Source: Deminuibacter soli
GTDB lineage: Bacteria > Bacteroidota > Bacteroidia > Chitinophagales > Chitinophagaceae
Reading direction: 5' to 3'
Length of the DNA: 64,000 nt
Assembly (NCBI RefSeq): GCF_003412455.1
Contig: NZ_QTJU01000002.1
Location: 124,001 to 188,000, forward strand
Positions 37,767 through 49,803 of the stretch are shown in pieces; the stretch's first letter is position 1; every line of letters starts with the position of its first letter. Under the pieces are notes generated by a model. The model saw only the letters and a program-made list of their open reading frames with translations. It searched no databases and was not told the DNA's origin. The translations under genes were made by a program, and so were the position numbers.

Positions 37767-39746
37767 TTATTTATAGTTACGCTGTGTTGGTTTAATCACT
37801 TCGTAATTGAGTTCTTCTTTGTTCAGCTGCCATTCGTGTTCGGCTTTGTATTGCCATGCAGCAACGTACATGAAGTTGGCATCGTCGCGCAGTGCTTCAC
37901 CATCCGGTGTCTGGTACTCTTCGCGGAAGTGACCGCCACAGCTTTCATTGCGGTGCAGTGCGTCGATACACATTAACTCACCCAGCTCAATAAAGTCGGC
38001 AACGCGGCCTGCTTTGTCCAGCTCGGGGTTAAACTCATTGGCGCTGCCGGGGATTTTTACATCGCTCCAGAACTCTTTTTTCAGCTGGCGGATTTCTTCG
38101 ATCGCTTCTGTTAAGCCCTGCGCGGTACGTCCCATGCCGCATTTCTCCCACATAATTTTGCCCAGCTTTTTATGCAGGCTCTCAACGGTTTGTTTACCCT
38201 TGATGTTCATGAGTGTATTGATGCGGTCGCTTACACTTTTCTCAGCCTCAGCAAATGCCGGGTGATCGGTAGAAAGCGGTTTGTTGTAAATCTCGTCGGC
38301 CAGGAAATTGCCCAGTGTGTAAGGAATTACAAAGTAACCGTCAGCCAGGCCCTGCATCAGTGCAGATGCACCCAGGCGGTTGGCGCCGTGGTCGCTGAAG
38401 TTGGCTTCACCCAGGCAATATAAGCCGGGTACGCTGGTCATCAGTTCATAATCCACCCACAATCCACCCATGGTGTAGTGCACCGCAGGGTAAATGCGCA
38501 TGGGTACTTCGTATGGGTTTTCACCGGTAATTTTGTCGTACATGTCAAACAGGTTACCATACTTCTCTTTCACCACATCCAGTCCAAACTGGCGGATCTG
38601 TTCTGCAGAAGGATGATCGATACCATGTTTGCCTGCTTCAATTTTACCATAGCGTTCAATGGCTTCAGCATAATCGAGGTAAACGGCCTGTTTGGAAGTA
38701 CCTACGCCATAACCTGCGTCACATCTTTCTTTGGCTGCCCTTGATGCCACGTCGCGTGGTACCAGGTTACCGAAAGCAGGGTAGCGGCGTTCCAGGTAAT
38801 AATCCCTTTCATCTTCGGGGATATCGCTGGGTTTGCGTGTGTCGTTCTGTTTTTTGGGAACCCAGATACGACCATCGTTACGCAGCGATTCACTCATCAG
38901 GGTAAGCTTGCTCTGGTAGTCACCGGAAACAGGGATACAGGTGGGGTGAATCTGTGTGTAACAGGGGTTGGCGAAATGAGCGCCTTTTTTATGCGCTTTC
39001 CATGCGGCAGTTACGTTGCTGCCCATGGCGTTGGTGCTTAAGTAGAATACGTTGCCGTAGCCGCCGCTGCACAACAATACTGCGTGGCCGAAATGGCGTT
39101 CCAGTGAACCATCAATGAGGTTACGGGCAATAATGCCGCGTGTTTTACCTTCAACGGTTACCACTTCCAGCATTTCGTGGCGGGTATACATTTTTACATT
39201 ACCCAGTGCTATCTGGCGTTCCAGGGCCTGGTAAGCGCCGATCAGCAGCTGCTGGCCTGTTTGACCTGCAGCATAAAACGTACGCTGTACCTGTGTACCG
39301 CCGAATGAACGGTTGCTCAGCAATCCGCCATATTCGCGTGCAAAGGGAACACCCTGTGCCACACACTGGTCAATAATGCTGGTACTTACTTCAGCCAGGC
39401 GGTGTACGTTGGATTCGCGTGCACGGTAGTCACCACCTTTAATGGTATCGTAAAACAAACGGAAAACAGAATCGCCATCGTTCTGGTAGTTTTTGGCGGC
39501 GTTGATACCACCTTGTGCAGCGATGGAGTGCGCGCGGCGCGGACTATCCTGGAAGCAAAAAACTTTTACTTTATAACCCAGTTCGCCCAGTGATGCAGCT
39601 GCCGATGCCCCGGCTAATCCTGAACCAATGATCAGCACTTCCAGTTTGCGTTTGTTGGAGGGGTTAACCAGTTTGCAGTGACCCTTGTACTCGGTCCATT
39701 TCTGCTCAAGCGGTCCGGCAGGAATTTTAGCATCTAACATAACCAA
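37767..39746 (-). CDS. sdhA: Succinate dehydrogenase/fumarate reductase flavoprotein subunit
   Basis: 659 residues. FAD-binding [18 protein letters not shown], the covalent-flavin His region [20 protein letters not shown], and substrate-site segments ([45 protein letters not shown]) are all present. The long form fits the Bacteroidota/epsilon-type enzyme with a single cytochrome b subunit. It can run as succinate oxidase or fumarate reductase. Confidence 0.95.
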   Translation of the reverse strand: MVMLDAKIPAGPLEQKWTEYKGHCKLVNPSNKRKLEVLIIGSGLAGASAAASLGELGYKVKVFCFQDSPRRAHSIAAQGGINAAKNYQNDGDSVFRLFYDTIKGGDYRARESNVHRLAEVSTSIIDQCVAQGVPFAREYGGLLSNRSFGGTQVQRTFYAAGQTGQQLLIGAYQALERQIALGNVKMYTRHEMLEVVTVEGKTRGIIARNLIDGSLERHFGHAVLLCSGGYGNVFYLSTNAMGSNVTAAWKAHKKGAHFANPCYTQIHPTCIPVSGDYQSKLTLMSESLRNDGRIWVPKKQNDTRKPSDIPEDERDYYLERRYPAFGNLVPRDVASRAAKERCDAGYGVGTSKQAVYLDYAEAIERYGKIEAGKHGIDHPSAEQIRQFGLDVVKEKYGNLFDMYDKITGENPYEVPMRIYPAVHYTMGGLWVDYELMTSVPGLYCLGEANFSDHGANRLGASALMQGLADGYFVIPYTLGNFLADEIYNKPLSTDHPAFAEAEKSVSDRINTLMNIKGKQTVESLHKKLGKIMWEKCGMGRTAQGLTEAIEEIRQLKKEFWSDVKIPGSANEFNPELDKAGRVADFIELGELMCIDALHRNESCGGHFREEYQTPDGEALRDDANFMYVAAWQYKAEHEWQLNKEELNYEVIKPTQRNYK

Positions 39747-39816
39747 TGATTTATTCTGATTAGAAGATTTTGTTCTTTAATTGCGGGCCTGATATAGCCC
39801 TTTGTCCTATCTGTTA

Positions 39817-40503
39817 TTAGTTAACCCAGTGGAAATAAAAGCTCAGCGGCATCATGGCAAAAGCCAGCGGAACGATGATAGAAAATGCCAGTCCGAGACC
39901 GTTGATCAGTTGTATATAACGTTTGTTGTGTACACCAACTGTTTTAAATGCGCTGAGAAAGCCATGCGCCAGGTGGTAAGCCAGGGAAATGCAACCCAGG
40001 ACATACACGATAGATACCCAGCCTTCTGTAAATACATTCTGCATTAAACCGTACAGGTTGTGTACCAGTATACCATTGCCCAGGTCTATTTCCTGCATTT
40101 CGGAAAAGCGGGAAGGAATCCAGAAGTGTACCAGGTGCACGCACAGGAAAAGCAGAATAATGGTGCCCAGTAAGCCCATGCTGCGGCTGTACCAGCGGCT
40201 GCCACGGTTGCCATAATTTACCGCGTAGGCGGTACCTCTTTTGCTGCGGTTGCTGGCTTCCAGTACAAGGCCCTGGATGATGTGCAGTAACAGAAATACA
40301 AACAGGCCCACCTCTAATATGCGGGGCACAACTGTTGCGCCCATAAAGTGCGCGGCCCTGTTAAACATTGCGCCGTGATCCATTGCCCAGATACAGGCAT
40401 TAAGACCAACGTGTACAATTAAAAAAAGAATCAGGAATATGCCGGTCAATCCCATGGTGATTTTCCTGCCTACAGAAGAAGCAAACACTTGTTTCCAGGT
40501 CAT
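39817..40503 (-). CDS. sdhC: Succinate dehydrogenase cytochrome b subunit
   Basis: 228 residues from MTWKQVFASSVGRKI (a Met at 40536 is possible but lies on the promoter). Five hydrophobic segments and haem-ligand His residues (FLIVHVGLN, LLHIIQGL, CVHLVHFW, AYHLAHGF) match the cytochrome b558-type anchor. First gene of the operon. Confidence 0.92.
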   Translation of the reverse strand: MTWKQVFASSVGRKITMGLTGIFLILFLIVHVGLNACIWAMDHGAMFNRAAHFMGATVVPRILEVGLFVFLLLHIIQGLVLEASNRSKRGTAYAVNYGNRGSRWYSRSMGLLGTIILLFLCVHLVHFWIPSRFSEMQEIDLGNGILVHNLYGLMQNVFTEGWVSIVYVLGCISLAYHLAHGFLSAFKTVGVHNKRYIQLINGLGLAFSIIVPLAFAMMPLSFYFHWVN

Positions 40504-40533
40504 AAAACGTGAGTTTTTGAAGAAATTTCGCTG

Positions 40534-40541
40534 CAAATGTA
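40534..40541 (-). promoter_or_regulatory. -7 box of the sdh operon
   Basis: Reads TACATTTG on the minus strand, matching TAnnTTTG, about 30 bases above the sdhC ATG. The -33 element is not clear. Confidence 0.5.
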
Positions 40542-40829
40542 TGGCACGATCATCAGTTTCCGGAGCTTAAAAAATATATTTTCAAAAACTTTTGATAGTT
40601 CTGGATAAATAACAAGTTGGTAAACAAGTATTCGCTTGGTTAATGTAGTATATATAACAACCAATTTGCCTCCAACCGCTTTTTTGAACATTTGTTCCTG
40701 CCATTTTGCTACCTGTACAATGCTTGCTGTTTAAACAATGTTGTGCTGTGTAACGGTTACCTTATTAGGGCGGTATAAGCCCTTCATGCCGTTCACCACT
40801 TTCAGCGCTGTTTTGTGTTTACCTTATAT
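40542..40829. other. Divergent intergenic region sdhC / ABC permease
   Basis: About 290 A/T-rich bases with no gene; promoter elements lie at both ends. Confidence 0.5.
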
Positions 40830-40837
40830 TATATTTG
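40830..40837 (+). promoter_or_regulatory. Possible -7 box (TATATTTG) of the ABC permease gene
   Basis: Fits TAnnTTTG but lies only three bases before the ATG at 40841, which would give an almost leaderless transcript. Confidence 0.3.
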
Positions 40838-40840
40838 TCT

Positions 40841-42094
40841 ATGCGTAAATTACTCAGCATATTATGGAACAGCTTCCGCATGGCCCTGCAAGAGCTGAAA
40901 GTAAACAAACTGCGTACCTTCCTGTCTCTTTTTGGTATTACCATCGGCATTTTCTGCATTATTGGTGTACTGGCCACGGTGCATAGCCTCGAAAGCAAAG
41001 TGCAGAGCGATGTGCAATCCCTCGGATCCAACTCTATATATATAGATAAATGGGAGTACTCGGGCGGACCGGATTATCCCTGGTGGAAATTTGTGAACCG
41101 GCCTGTTCCCAAATACGATGAAGTAAAAATGATCCGCGAAAAAAGCGGGCTCGCTGAATATATCTGTTACTTCAATTCTGTAAACACCAATGTGCAGGCA
41201 GGCAATAGCCAGCTTAATAATGTAAGCATAGACGGTGTTTCAGAAGAATTCAATAAAATTCAAACCATCGATATCGGTTATGGCCGCTACCTCAACGAAA
41301 GCGAGTTCTTACGCGGCAACCCGGTTTGTATTATCGGTTACGAAAATGCCGACCAGCTGTTTGGTAATGCACAAAAAGCAGTTGGCCAGTCTGTAATGTT
41401 CGATAAAAAGAAGTTCGATATTATCGGTGTTATTGCCAAACAGGGCAGCTCTATGATTGGCGGGTACGATTATGATCACAGCATTATTGTGAGTTACCGC
41501 TCTTTTGCATCGATGTATAATGTAAATAGCAACAACACACAGCCCTATATCATGGTAAAGGGTAAAGACAATATACCCTCTACTGCTATGGTAGACGAGC
41601 TGGAAGGCATTATGCGGCAGATACGCAAACTGAGCCCCACCGATGAAGATAATTTTGCACTCAATGATATCAATGTTTTCAGCCAGCAGGTAAGCGGTTT
41701 TTTTGGCACCGTAAACATTGGCGGCTGGGCTATTGCAGGCTTGTCGCTTATTGTAGGCGCATTTGGTGTAGCCAATATTATGTTCGTGACTGTTCGCGAA
41801 CGCACCAGCCAGATCGGTCTTAAAAAAGCCATCGGTGCAAAAAGCGGCACTATTCTCACCGAATTCCTGCTCGAAAGTGCTTTTTTGTGTATTATCGGGG
41901 GCGTTATCGGTCTTTTCCTGGTGTGGGTGCTGGCCACCATTCTCAGCGGGGTGCTGCCGTTCCCCATTGCCATTGCCGGTAATATTGTAATTCTGGCATT
42001 CACGATCTGCGTAATTCTCGGTATCTTATCAGGCATCATTCCTGCCTCTATCGCCGCTAAAATGAATCCTGTTGTCGCTATCCGTTCAAAATAG
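40841..42094 (+). CDS. ABC transporter permease, MacB/FtsX type
   Basis: 417 residues: an N-terminal transmembrane helix (LSLFGITIGIFCIIGVLATV), a MacB-type periplasmic domain (about 50-280) and three C-terminal helices with the FtsX pattern ITVRERTSQIGLKKAIGAK-like (FVTVRERTSQIGLKKAIGAK). No ATPase gene is adjacent. Likely part of an export or lipoprotein-handling system. Confidence 0.88.
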   Translation: MRKLLSILWNSFRMALQELKVNKLRTFLSLFGITIGIFCIIGVLATVHSLESKVQSDVQSLGSNSIYIDKWEYSGGPDYPWWKFVNRPVPKYDEVKMIREKSGLAEYICYFNSVNTNVQAGNSQLNNVSIDGVSEEFNKIQTIDIGYGRYLNESEFLRGNPVCIIGYENADQLFGNAQKAVGQSVMFDKKKFDIIGVIAKQGSSMIGGYDYDHSIIVSYRSFASMYNVNSNNTQPYIMVKGKDNIPSTAMVDELEGIMRQIRKLSPTDEDNFALNDINVFSQQVSGFFGTVNIGGWAIAGLSLIVGAFGVANIMFVTVRERTSQIGLKKAIGAKSGTILTEFLLESAFLCIIGGVIGLFLVWVLATILSGVLPFPIAIAGNIVILAFTICVILGILSGIIPASIAAKMNPVVAIRSK

Positions 42095-42179
42095 GATTTG
42101 CAGCTGGTAATAAGATCTTCATACAATAATTACCATATATATTGATAACTTGCCCCTGGTTAAGGGGCATTTTAGCAAT

Positions 42180-42920
42180 ATGACAGGATATTTTGAACAG
42201 ATAGGACGCTACACGCTGCTGTTACAGCATACATTTAAACGGCCGCTCAATGCACGCATGTTCTGGAAAGAACTGCTGCGGCAATGCGTATATGCCGGCA
42301 TTGATACCGTATGGATTATTGCACTGCTGGCTTCTTTCATTGGCATGGTTATTACCCTTCAAATGAGTTACCTGGTGCCGCCCGGACTGGTGCCCAAACC
42401 ACTGATGGCCATGATTGCCCGCGATTTCTGTTTGCTTGAATTACTGCCTGCCGGCCTGGCTGCCGTACTCAGCGGCATTATCGGCTACCGCATGGCCTAC
42501 GAGCTGGGGTATATGCAAATCAACGAACAGGTGGCTGCCCTTGAAGTAATGGGCATCAATTCCCGTAATTACCTGGTGCTGCCGCGTTTGCTGGCCTGCA
42601 TGTATACCATGCCCTGCCTCATTATTGTGGCCATTACCTGTTGCATTGGGGCCGGACTGGCTTTGGCTGCATGGACGGGGTTTATGTCTGTGCAGGAGTA
42701 TATACAGGGTATTACCATGAACTTTAAGCCATACAATTTAAGCGTGTGCATGGTAAAAACAACCGTTTTTTCTTTTATCATTCCTACCGTTTCCACCTGC
42801 TGCGGTTACCATGCAAGGCACGATGCACAGCAAGTAAGCATGGCCGCTGTACGTGCGGTGATGTACAATTGCGTGCTGGTAATCGGTTTTGACTACCTGA
42901 TCAGCGACATCATGTTATAA
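42180..42920 (+). CDS. MlaE family ABC transporter permease
   Basis: 246 residues from MTGYFEQIGRYTLLLQHTF with five or six hydrophobic segments and MlaE motifs (GMVITLQMSYLVP, ELLPAGLAAVLSGIIGYRMA, EQVAALEVMGINSRNYLVLP). Permease for phospholipid transport between the membranes. The usual MlaF ATPase and MlaD genes are not adjacent here. Confidence 0.88.
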   Translation: MTGYFEQIGRYTLLLQHTFKRPLNARMFWKELLRQCVYAGIDTVWIIALLASFIGMVITLQMSYLVPPGLVPKPLMAMIARDFCLLELLPAGLAAVLSGIIGYRMAYELGYMQINEQVAALEVMGINSRNYLVLPRLLACMYTMPCLIIVAITCCIGAGLALAAWTGFMSVQEYIQGITMNFKPYNLSVCMVKTTVFSFIIPTVSTCCGYHARHDAQQVSMAAVRAVMYNCVLVIGFDYLISDIML

Positions 42921-42937
42921 AACAAGGTTACACCACT

Positions 42938-42945
42938 TATCTTTG
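42938..42945 (+). promoter_or_regulatory. -7 box of tsaD (TATCTTTG)
   Basis: TATCTTTG lies four bases before the GTG start, so the leader must be very short. Confidence 0.5.
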
Positions 42946-42949
42946 CAGC

Positions 42950-43960
42950 GTGAAAAAGAATACCGCTATACTCGCCATCGAATCGTCGTGCGACGAAACA
43001 AGTGCCGCTTTATGCGTGGATGGTGCCATACTCAGTAATTATATCGCCAACCAAACCGTGCACGAGAAATACGGTGGGGTAGTGCCTGAGCTGGCCAGCC
43101 GCGCGCATATGCAGAACATTGTACCGGTGGTTGACCTGGCGTTGAAACAGGCAGGCATTGTAATGAATGAGATTGATGCCATCGCCTTTACACAGGCACC
43201 CGGTTTAATCGGCAGCCTGCTGGTAGGGGCGCAGTTTGCCAAATCACTGGCGCTGGCGCTGAACAAACCGCTTATTGCCGTGCACCATATGCAGGCGCAT
43301 GTGCTGGCGAATTTAATTGGCGACCCGGCACCCACTTTTCCTTTTTTATGTTTAACGGTAAGCGGCGGGCATACACAAATTGTGCTGGCCAAATCACCGC
43401 TTGAGCTGGAAGTAATTGGCGAAACCATTGATGATGCAGCAGGAGAGGCGTTTGATAAATCGGCCAAACTGCTGGGCCTGCCTTATCCCGGTGGTCCGTT
43501 GATTGACCGCTATGCCAAAGAGGGCGACCCTGCCCGTTTTGGTTTTGCCGAGCCGCAGATACCCGAACTGAATTTCAGTTTCAGCGGTCTGAAAACATCG
43601 GTGCTGTATTTTTTACAGGCCGAAACAAAAAAAGATCCGCAGTTTATTGAAAATAACCTGAAAGATTTATGTGCCTCCATCCAGGCAACCATCATCCGCA
43701 TTTTAATGAAAAAGTTGAAAAAAGCCGCACAGCAAACCGGTGTAAAGCAGGTATGTATTGCCGGTGGCGTAAGCGCTAACAGCGGGCTGCGCAGCGCTTT
43801 GCAGGAATATGGCAAAAAATTCGGCTGGCAGGTTTTTATCCCAGCTTTTGAATATTGCACCGATAATGCGGCCATGATTGCCATTACTGCCTACCATAAA
43901 TACCAGGCCGGTTTATTCAGCGGGTTGGAAGTTAGTCCTGCCGCCCGCGCCGAATGGTAA
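42950..43960 (+). CDS. tsaD: tRNA threonylcarbamoyladenosine transferase subunit TsaD
   Basis: 336 residues with a GTG start (MKKNTAILAIESSCDETSAALC). Family signatures are present: ESSCDETS, the metal-binding HHMQAHVLAN, SGGHTQIVLA, DDAAGEAFDKSAKLLGLPYP and IAGGVSANSGLR. It completes the t6A37 modification of ANN-decoding tRNAs together with TsaB, TsaC and TsaE. Confidence 0.96.
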   Translation: MKKNTAILAIESSCDETSAALCVDGAILSNYIANQTVHEKYGGVVPELASRAHMQNIVPVVDLALKQAGIVMNEIDAIAFTQAPGLIGSLLVGAQFAKSLALALNKPLIAVHHMQAHVLANLIGDPAPTFPFLCLTVSGGHTQIVLAKSPLELEVIGETIDDAAGEAFDKSAKLLGLPYPGGPLIDRYAKEGDPARFGFAEPQIPELNFSFSGLKTSVLYFLQAETKKDPQFIENNLKDLCASIQATIIRILMKKLKKAAQQTGVKQVCIAGGVSANSGLRSALQEYGKKFGWQVFIPAFEYCTDNAAMIAITAYHKYQAGLFSGLEVSPAARAEW

Positions 43961-44004
43961 CCTTTTGGCATTTCAATTGTTGTTTAAACCCAAAAAACAG
44001 ATAC

Positions 44005-44496
44005 ATGAAGCGTAATTATCTACTCACCGGCCTCTGCGCCCTGCTGCTTTGCGCATTTGCCGCCTGCTCAACCGTGAAAGGTCTTACCAATGCTGATAAA
44101 AAAGGCTTTACCGGCACCTGGACTTTAAGCAACATTTCGTTCGATGGCATACCTGCCAATACCAAGTTCAAGGCCACCGTGTTTGACGATGTATCTTATA
44201 CCTGCCTCAGCAACAGTACCTGGACGCTTCCCGGCAACGGCAATGGATCATACAGCGTAAGCTCGTCAGATGCCGAGTGTAACCCCGGTGTGCGTAATAT
44301 TGTATGGTCTGTAGAAAAAGCAGGCAATGTTTCCTACTTCCAGTTTAAACATGCAGAAGGCGGTGTAAAACCCAAAAACATTACCACCGGCTACCGCATG
44401 GAAGTAAGCGCTGTTACTGCTACCACCTTAACCTTGCGTTCGCCCATTAACTTCGAAGGCAATACCGTGTACATTATCTACAACTTTGTGAAATAG
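44005..44496 (+). CDS. Lipocalin-like lipoprotein
   Basis: 163 residues from the Met at 44005 with a lipoprotein signal peptide (LLCAFAAC, Cys about residue 18) and a beta-rich domain beginning FTGTWTLSNISFDG, as in lipocalin-like Bacteroidota proteins. Surface or periplasmic, ligand unknown. Followed by a strong terminator. Confidence 0.75.
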   Translation: MKRNYLLTGLCALLLCAFAACSTVKGLTNADKKGFTGTWTLSNISFDGIPANTKFKATVFDDVSYTCLSNSTWTLPGNGNGSYSVSSSDAECNPGVRNIVWSVEKAGNVSYFQFKHAEGGVKPKNITTGYRMEVSAVTATTLTLRSPINFEGNTVYIIYNFVK

Positions 44497-44514
44497 CAGG
44501 CCGCAAGCGGCCCG

Positions 44515-44546
44515 AAAAAAGGCAGCCCGCCGGGCTGCCTTTTTTA
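44515..44546 (+). terminator. Terminator after the lipoprotein gene
   Basis: AAAAAAGGCAGCCC / GGGCTGCCTTTTTT stem; works in both directions. Confidence 0.85.
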
Positions 44547-44603
44547 TTGTTTGATGGTTACATGGCTGAATGGTTATTTTCAAACAATAAAACCATGTAA
44601 CAA

Positions 44604-44753
44604 TTAATGCCGCTTAAAATACTGCACATCCCGCTCGTGCTTTTTTGCAGCATCGAGTGAATCGAATGTGCCCAGGTTTTTACGTTTATTTGTTCTCGGA
44701 TCTTTTTTGCGTGAATACAGGCGGTATTCGCCTGATTTAAGTTTGCGTATCAT
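44604..44753 (-). CDS. Small basic conserved protein, 49 aa
   Basis: Reads MIRKLKSGEYRLYSRKKDPR and then TNKRKNLGTFDSLDAAKKHE, ending in VQYFKRH. This is a short, widely conserved family of unknown role, easily missed because of its length. Strongly basic, so it may bind RNA or DNA. It ends against the lipoprotein terminator region. Confidence 0.75.
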   Translation of the reverse strand: MIRKLKSGEYRLYSRKKDPRTNKRKNLGTFDSLDAAKKHERDVQYFKRH

Positions 44754-44882
44754 AGGTAGTGTTTTACAGAACCTTTTCAATAGTTGTGCCTTAAATCATT
44801 AAATGGTTCAATGGTTATATGGTTCAATGGCTGCAAAACAATCCGGCCATCAAACAAATCAAACAATCAATCCATCACCCAG

Positions 44883-47835
<2,953 letters not shown>

Positions 47836-47847
47836 TATTAAAATAGC

Positions 47848-47878
47848 AACCGTCCCGGCTTAACCGGGACGGTTTTGT
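47848..47878 (+). terminator. Terminator after the ABC-F gene
   Basis: AACCGTCCCGG / CCGGGACGGTT stem followed by a T run. Confidence 0.85.
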
Positions 47879-48003
47879 TTGTATACCCATTCCTTCCTTC
47901 AAAAGCTTTTACAATAGCTGAATTGATCGCGTTTAATTTCGCAATTTTCATTTACTTGCAGCCAACCGGAATTTAACCTGCTTATCCATAACAGCGGTTG
48001 CCT

Positions 48004-48011
48004 TATTTTTG
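48004..48011 (+). promoter_or_regulatory. -7 box of the glycosyltransferase gene (TATTTTTG)
   Basis: Matches TAnnTTTG, seven bases before the ATG. Confidence 0.45.
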
Positions 48012-48018
48012 AACGCGA

Positions 48019-49056
48019 ATGACAGATTCATCACCCGAAGTAGCCATTGTTATTTTAAATTACAACGGTAAAAAATTCCTTGAGCGTTTTTTACCGCATG
48101 TGCTGGCATCCACTTACGGCAACAAACGTGTAATTGTGGCCGACAATGCCTCTGCCGATGATTCGGTGGCATTTGTACGCGCGCAGCATCCTGGTGTAGA
48201 GCTGATTTTACTTCCCGAAAATTATGGTTTTGCAGGCGGTTACAACAAAGCCCTGCAGCAGGTGCAGAGCGATTATTATGTGCTGCTGAATTCTGATGTG
48301 GAAGTAACACCGGGGTGGATTGAACCTGTGATTGAATGGCTGCAGCTGCACCCGCAATATGTGGTTGGTCAGCCCAAAATACTGGCCTGGAATGAAAAAG
48401 ACCATTTTGAATACGCCGGTGCAGCAGGGGGGTGGATTGACTACCTCGGTTACCCCTTTGCAAGAGGCCGCGTTTTTACTACACTGGAAGCCGATAACAA
48501 CCAGTACAATAACAATGTGCCTGTATTCTGGGCATCCGGCGCAGCAATGTTTATTAAAGCAGCCGTGTACCATGAAGTAGGCGGACTGGATGAATATTTC
48601 TTTGCCCACCAGGAAGAGATAGACCTGTGCTGGCGCATACAGCTGGCTGGTTATAAAGTGGCCTGCTGCCCGGCATCGGTAGTATACCATGTAGGTGGCG
48701 GCACCCTGCCGAAAGGGCATCGCAAAACACTGCTCAACTTCCGCAACAACCTCGTAATGCTGCTGAAAAATTTGCCGGCAAACGAGCAGCGCTGGAAAAT
48801 TCCGCTGCGTATAGCGCTGGACCATGTGTTTGCCCTGAAATGCATAGCAGCAGGGGATATTGAAAGTTACAAAGCCATATGGCAGGCGCACCGGGCCGTG
48901 CGCGAGTGGAAACGCACACACCGGCCCCAACAGGCAGCCGCGTTATTACCCATGGCAAAGCTGGATGGTGTGCTGCAGGCCTCGTTGGTAATTGCCTATT
49001 TTCTGAAGGGGAAAAAGCGTTTTACGGAAATTATTTCGCAGGAGAATAATACATAA
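48019..49056 (+). CDS. Glycosyltransferase family 2 protein
   Basis: 345 residues. GT-A fold with VAIVILNYNGKKFLERFLP, nucleotide-sugar segment VADNASADDS, NYGFAGGYNKAL, the metal-site LLNSDVEVTPGW and FFAHQEEIDLCWRIQLAGYK near the acceptor site. Resembles rhamnosyltransferase-like enzymes of polysaccharide synthesis. No other polysaccharide gene is next to it. Confidence 0.88.
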   Translation: MTDSSPEVAIVILNYNGKKFLERFLPHVLASTYGNKRVIVADNASADDSVAFVRAQHPGVELILLPENYGFAGGYNKALQQVQSDYYVLLNSDVEVTPGWIEPVIEWLQLHPQYVVGQPKILAWNEKDHFEYAGAAGGWIDYLGYPFARGRVFTTLEADNNQYNNNVPVFWASGAAMFIKAAVYHEVGGLDEYFFAHQEEIDLCWRIQLAGYKVACCPASVVYHVGGGTLPKGHRKTLLNFRNNLVMLLKNLPANEQRWKIPLRIALDHVFALKCIAAGDIESYKAIWQAHRAVREWKRTHRPQQAAALLPMAKLDGVLQASLVIAYFLKGKKRFTEIISQENNT

Positions 49057-49071
49057 TTCATCCTGCACCCT

Positions 49072-49079
49072 TATTTTTG
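49072..49079 (+). promoter_or_regulatory. -7 box (TATTTTTG)
   Basis: Matches TAnnTTTG, 19 bases before the ATG of the small membrane protein gene. Confidence 0.45.
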
Positions 49080-49098
49080 CACAGCAATACATAACGAT

Positions 49099-49302
49099 AT
49101 GTCAAACGATATAGAAGAAATCAAAGAGAAAGATATTCGCTACAACAGGGTAAGTTCATCACGCTTTTTGTTTTATGTTCAGGTATTCTGTATCCTGGCA
49201 TTTGTATTGGGCAGCTGCGCTCAACTGTACAGAAGTCATTACCAGGGTAAACCTGATATTGAGGTACAGGGCAGCACCAAGTATGTTCCCGAGTATAAAT
49301 AA
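49099..49302 (+). CDS. Small single-pass membrane protein, 67 aa
   Basis: A charged N-terminus (IEEIKEKDIRYNRVSSSR), one hydrophobic segment (about 23-42, FLFYVQVFCILAFVLGSCA) and a short polar tail. No family recognised. It has its own -7 promoter box, which supports it being real. Confidence 0.55.
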   Translation: MSNDIEEIKEKDIRYNRVSSSRFLFYVQVFCILAFVLGSCAQLYRSHYQGKPDIEVQGSTKYVPEYK

Positions 49303-49315
49303 ATCTCAAAAAAAA

Positions 49316-49346
49316 TTTTGTAGTAAGAATCTGCTCCCTATCTTTG
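49316..49346 (+). promoter_or_regulatory. Promoter of the tRNA-Gly/tRNA-Leu unit
   Basis: TTTTG at 49316, an 18-base spacer, then TATCTTTG at 49339-49346. This is a near-ideal Bacteroidota promoter, and its layout is repeated exactly before the second tRNA-Gly gene. Confidence 0.8.
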
Positions 49347-49436
49347 CACTCCCAACGACAAAACAGCCCGGTTAAACAACTGAAGCTGAATCGCTTAAAA
49401 GCGAATAGGTTGGAGTTCTTTACTACAAAATTATAA

Positions 49437-49509
<73 letters not shown>

Positions 49510-49522
49510 CCAGAAAAGACAG

Positions 49523-49546
49523 TCCCGCGAAAGCGGGATTTTTTTT
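49523..49546 (+). terminator. Hairpin with T run between tRNA-Gly and tRNA-Leu
   Basis: TCCCGC-GAAA-GCGGGA followed by eight T. It may attenuate or process the transcript before the tRNA-Leu gene 10 bases downstream. Confidence 0.75.
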
Positions 49547-49555
49547 CGCAAGGCT

Positions 49556-49642
49556 GCCCTGGTGGTGGAATTGGTAGACACGCAGGACTTAAAATCCTGT
49601 TCGCCGCAAACGCGAGTGCGGGTTCAAGTCCCGCCCGGGGCA
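49556..49642 (+). tRNA. tRNA-Leu (anticodon TAA)
   Basis: 87 bases, class II with long variable arm; anticodon loop CTTAAAA gives TAA (UAA); T arm GGGTTCAAGTCCC. Confidence 0.95.
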
Positions 49643-49655
49643 CACGCAAGCAAAT

Positions 49656-49680
49656 CACCCTCTCCGGAGGGTGTTTTTGT
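49656..49680 (+). terminator. Terminator after tRNA-Leu(TAA)
   Basis: CACCCTC-TCCG-GAGGGTG followed by TTTTT. Confidence 0.8.
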
Positions 49681-49803
49681 TTCTCATCATCACTATAGCT
49701 TTCATTCCGCTTCAATCAATATCTCAATAATGCCTGGCAGCCGGGTTTGTACGCCGCTTCGTTGCTGCGCGGTTATGCAATGTCCTTTGTTGCCGGGTTG
49801 TTG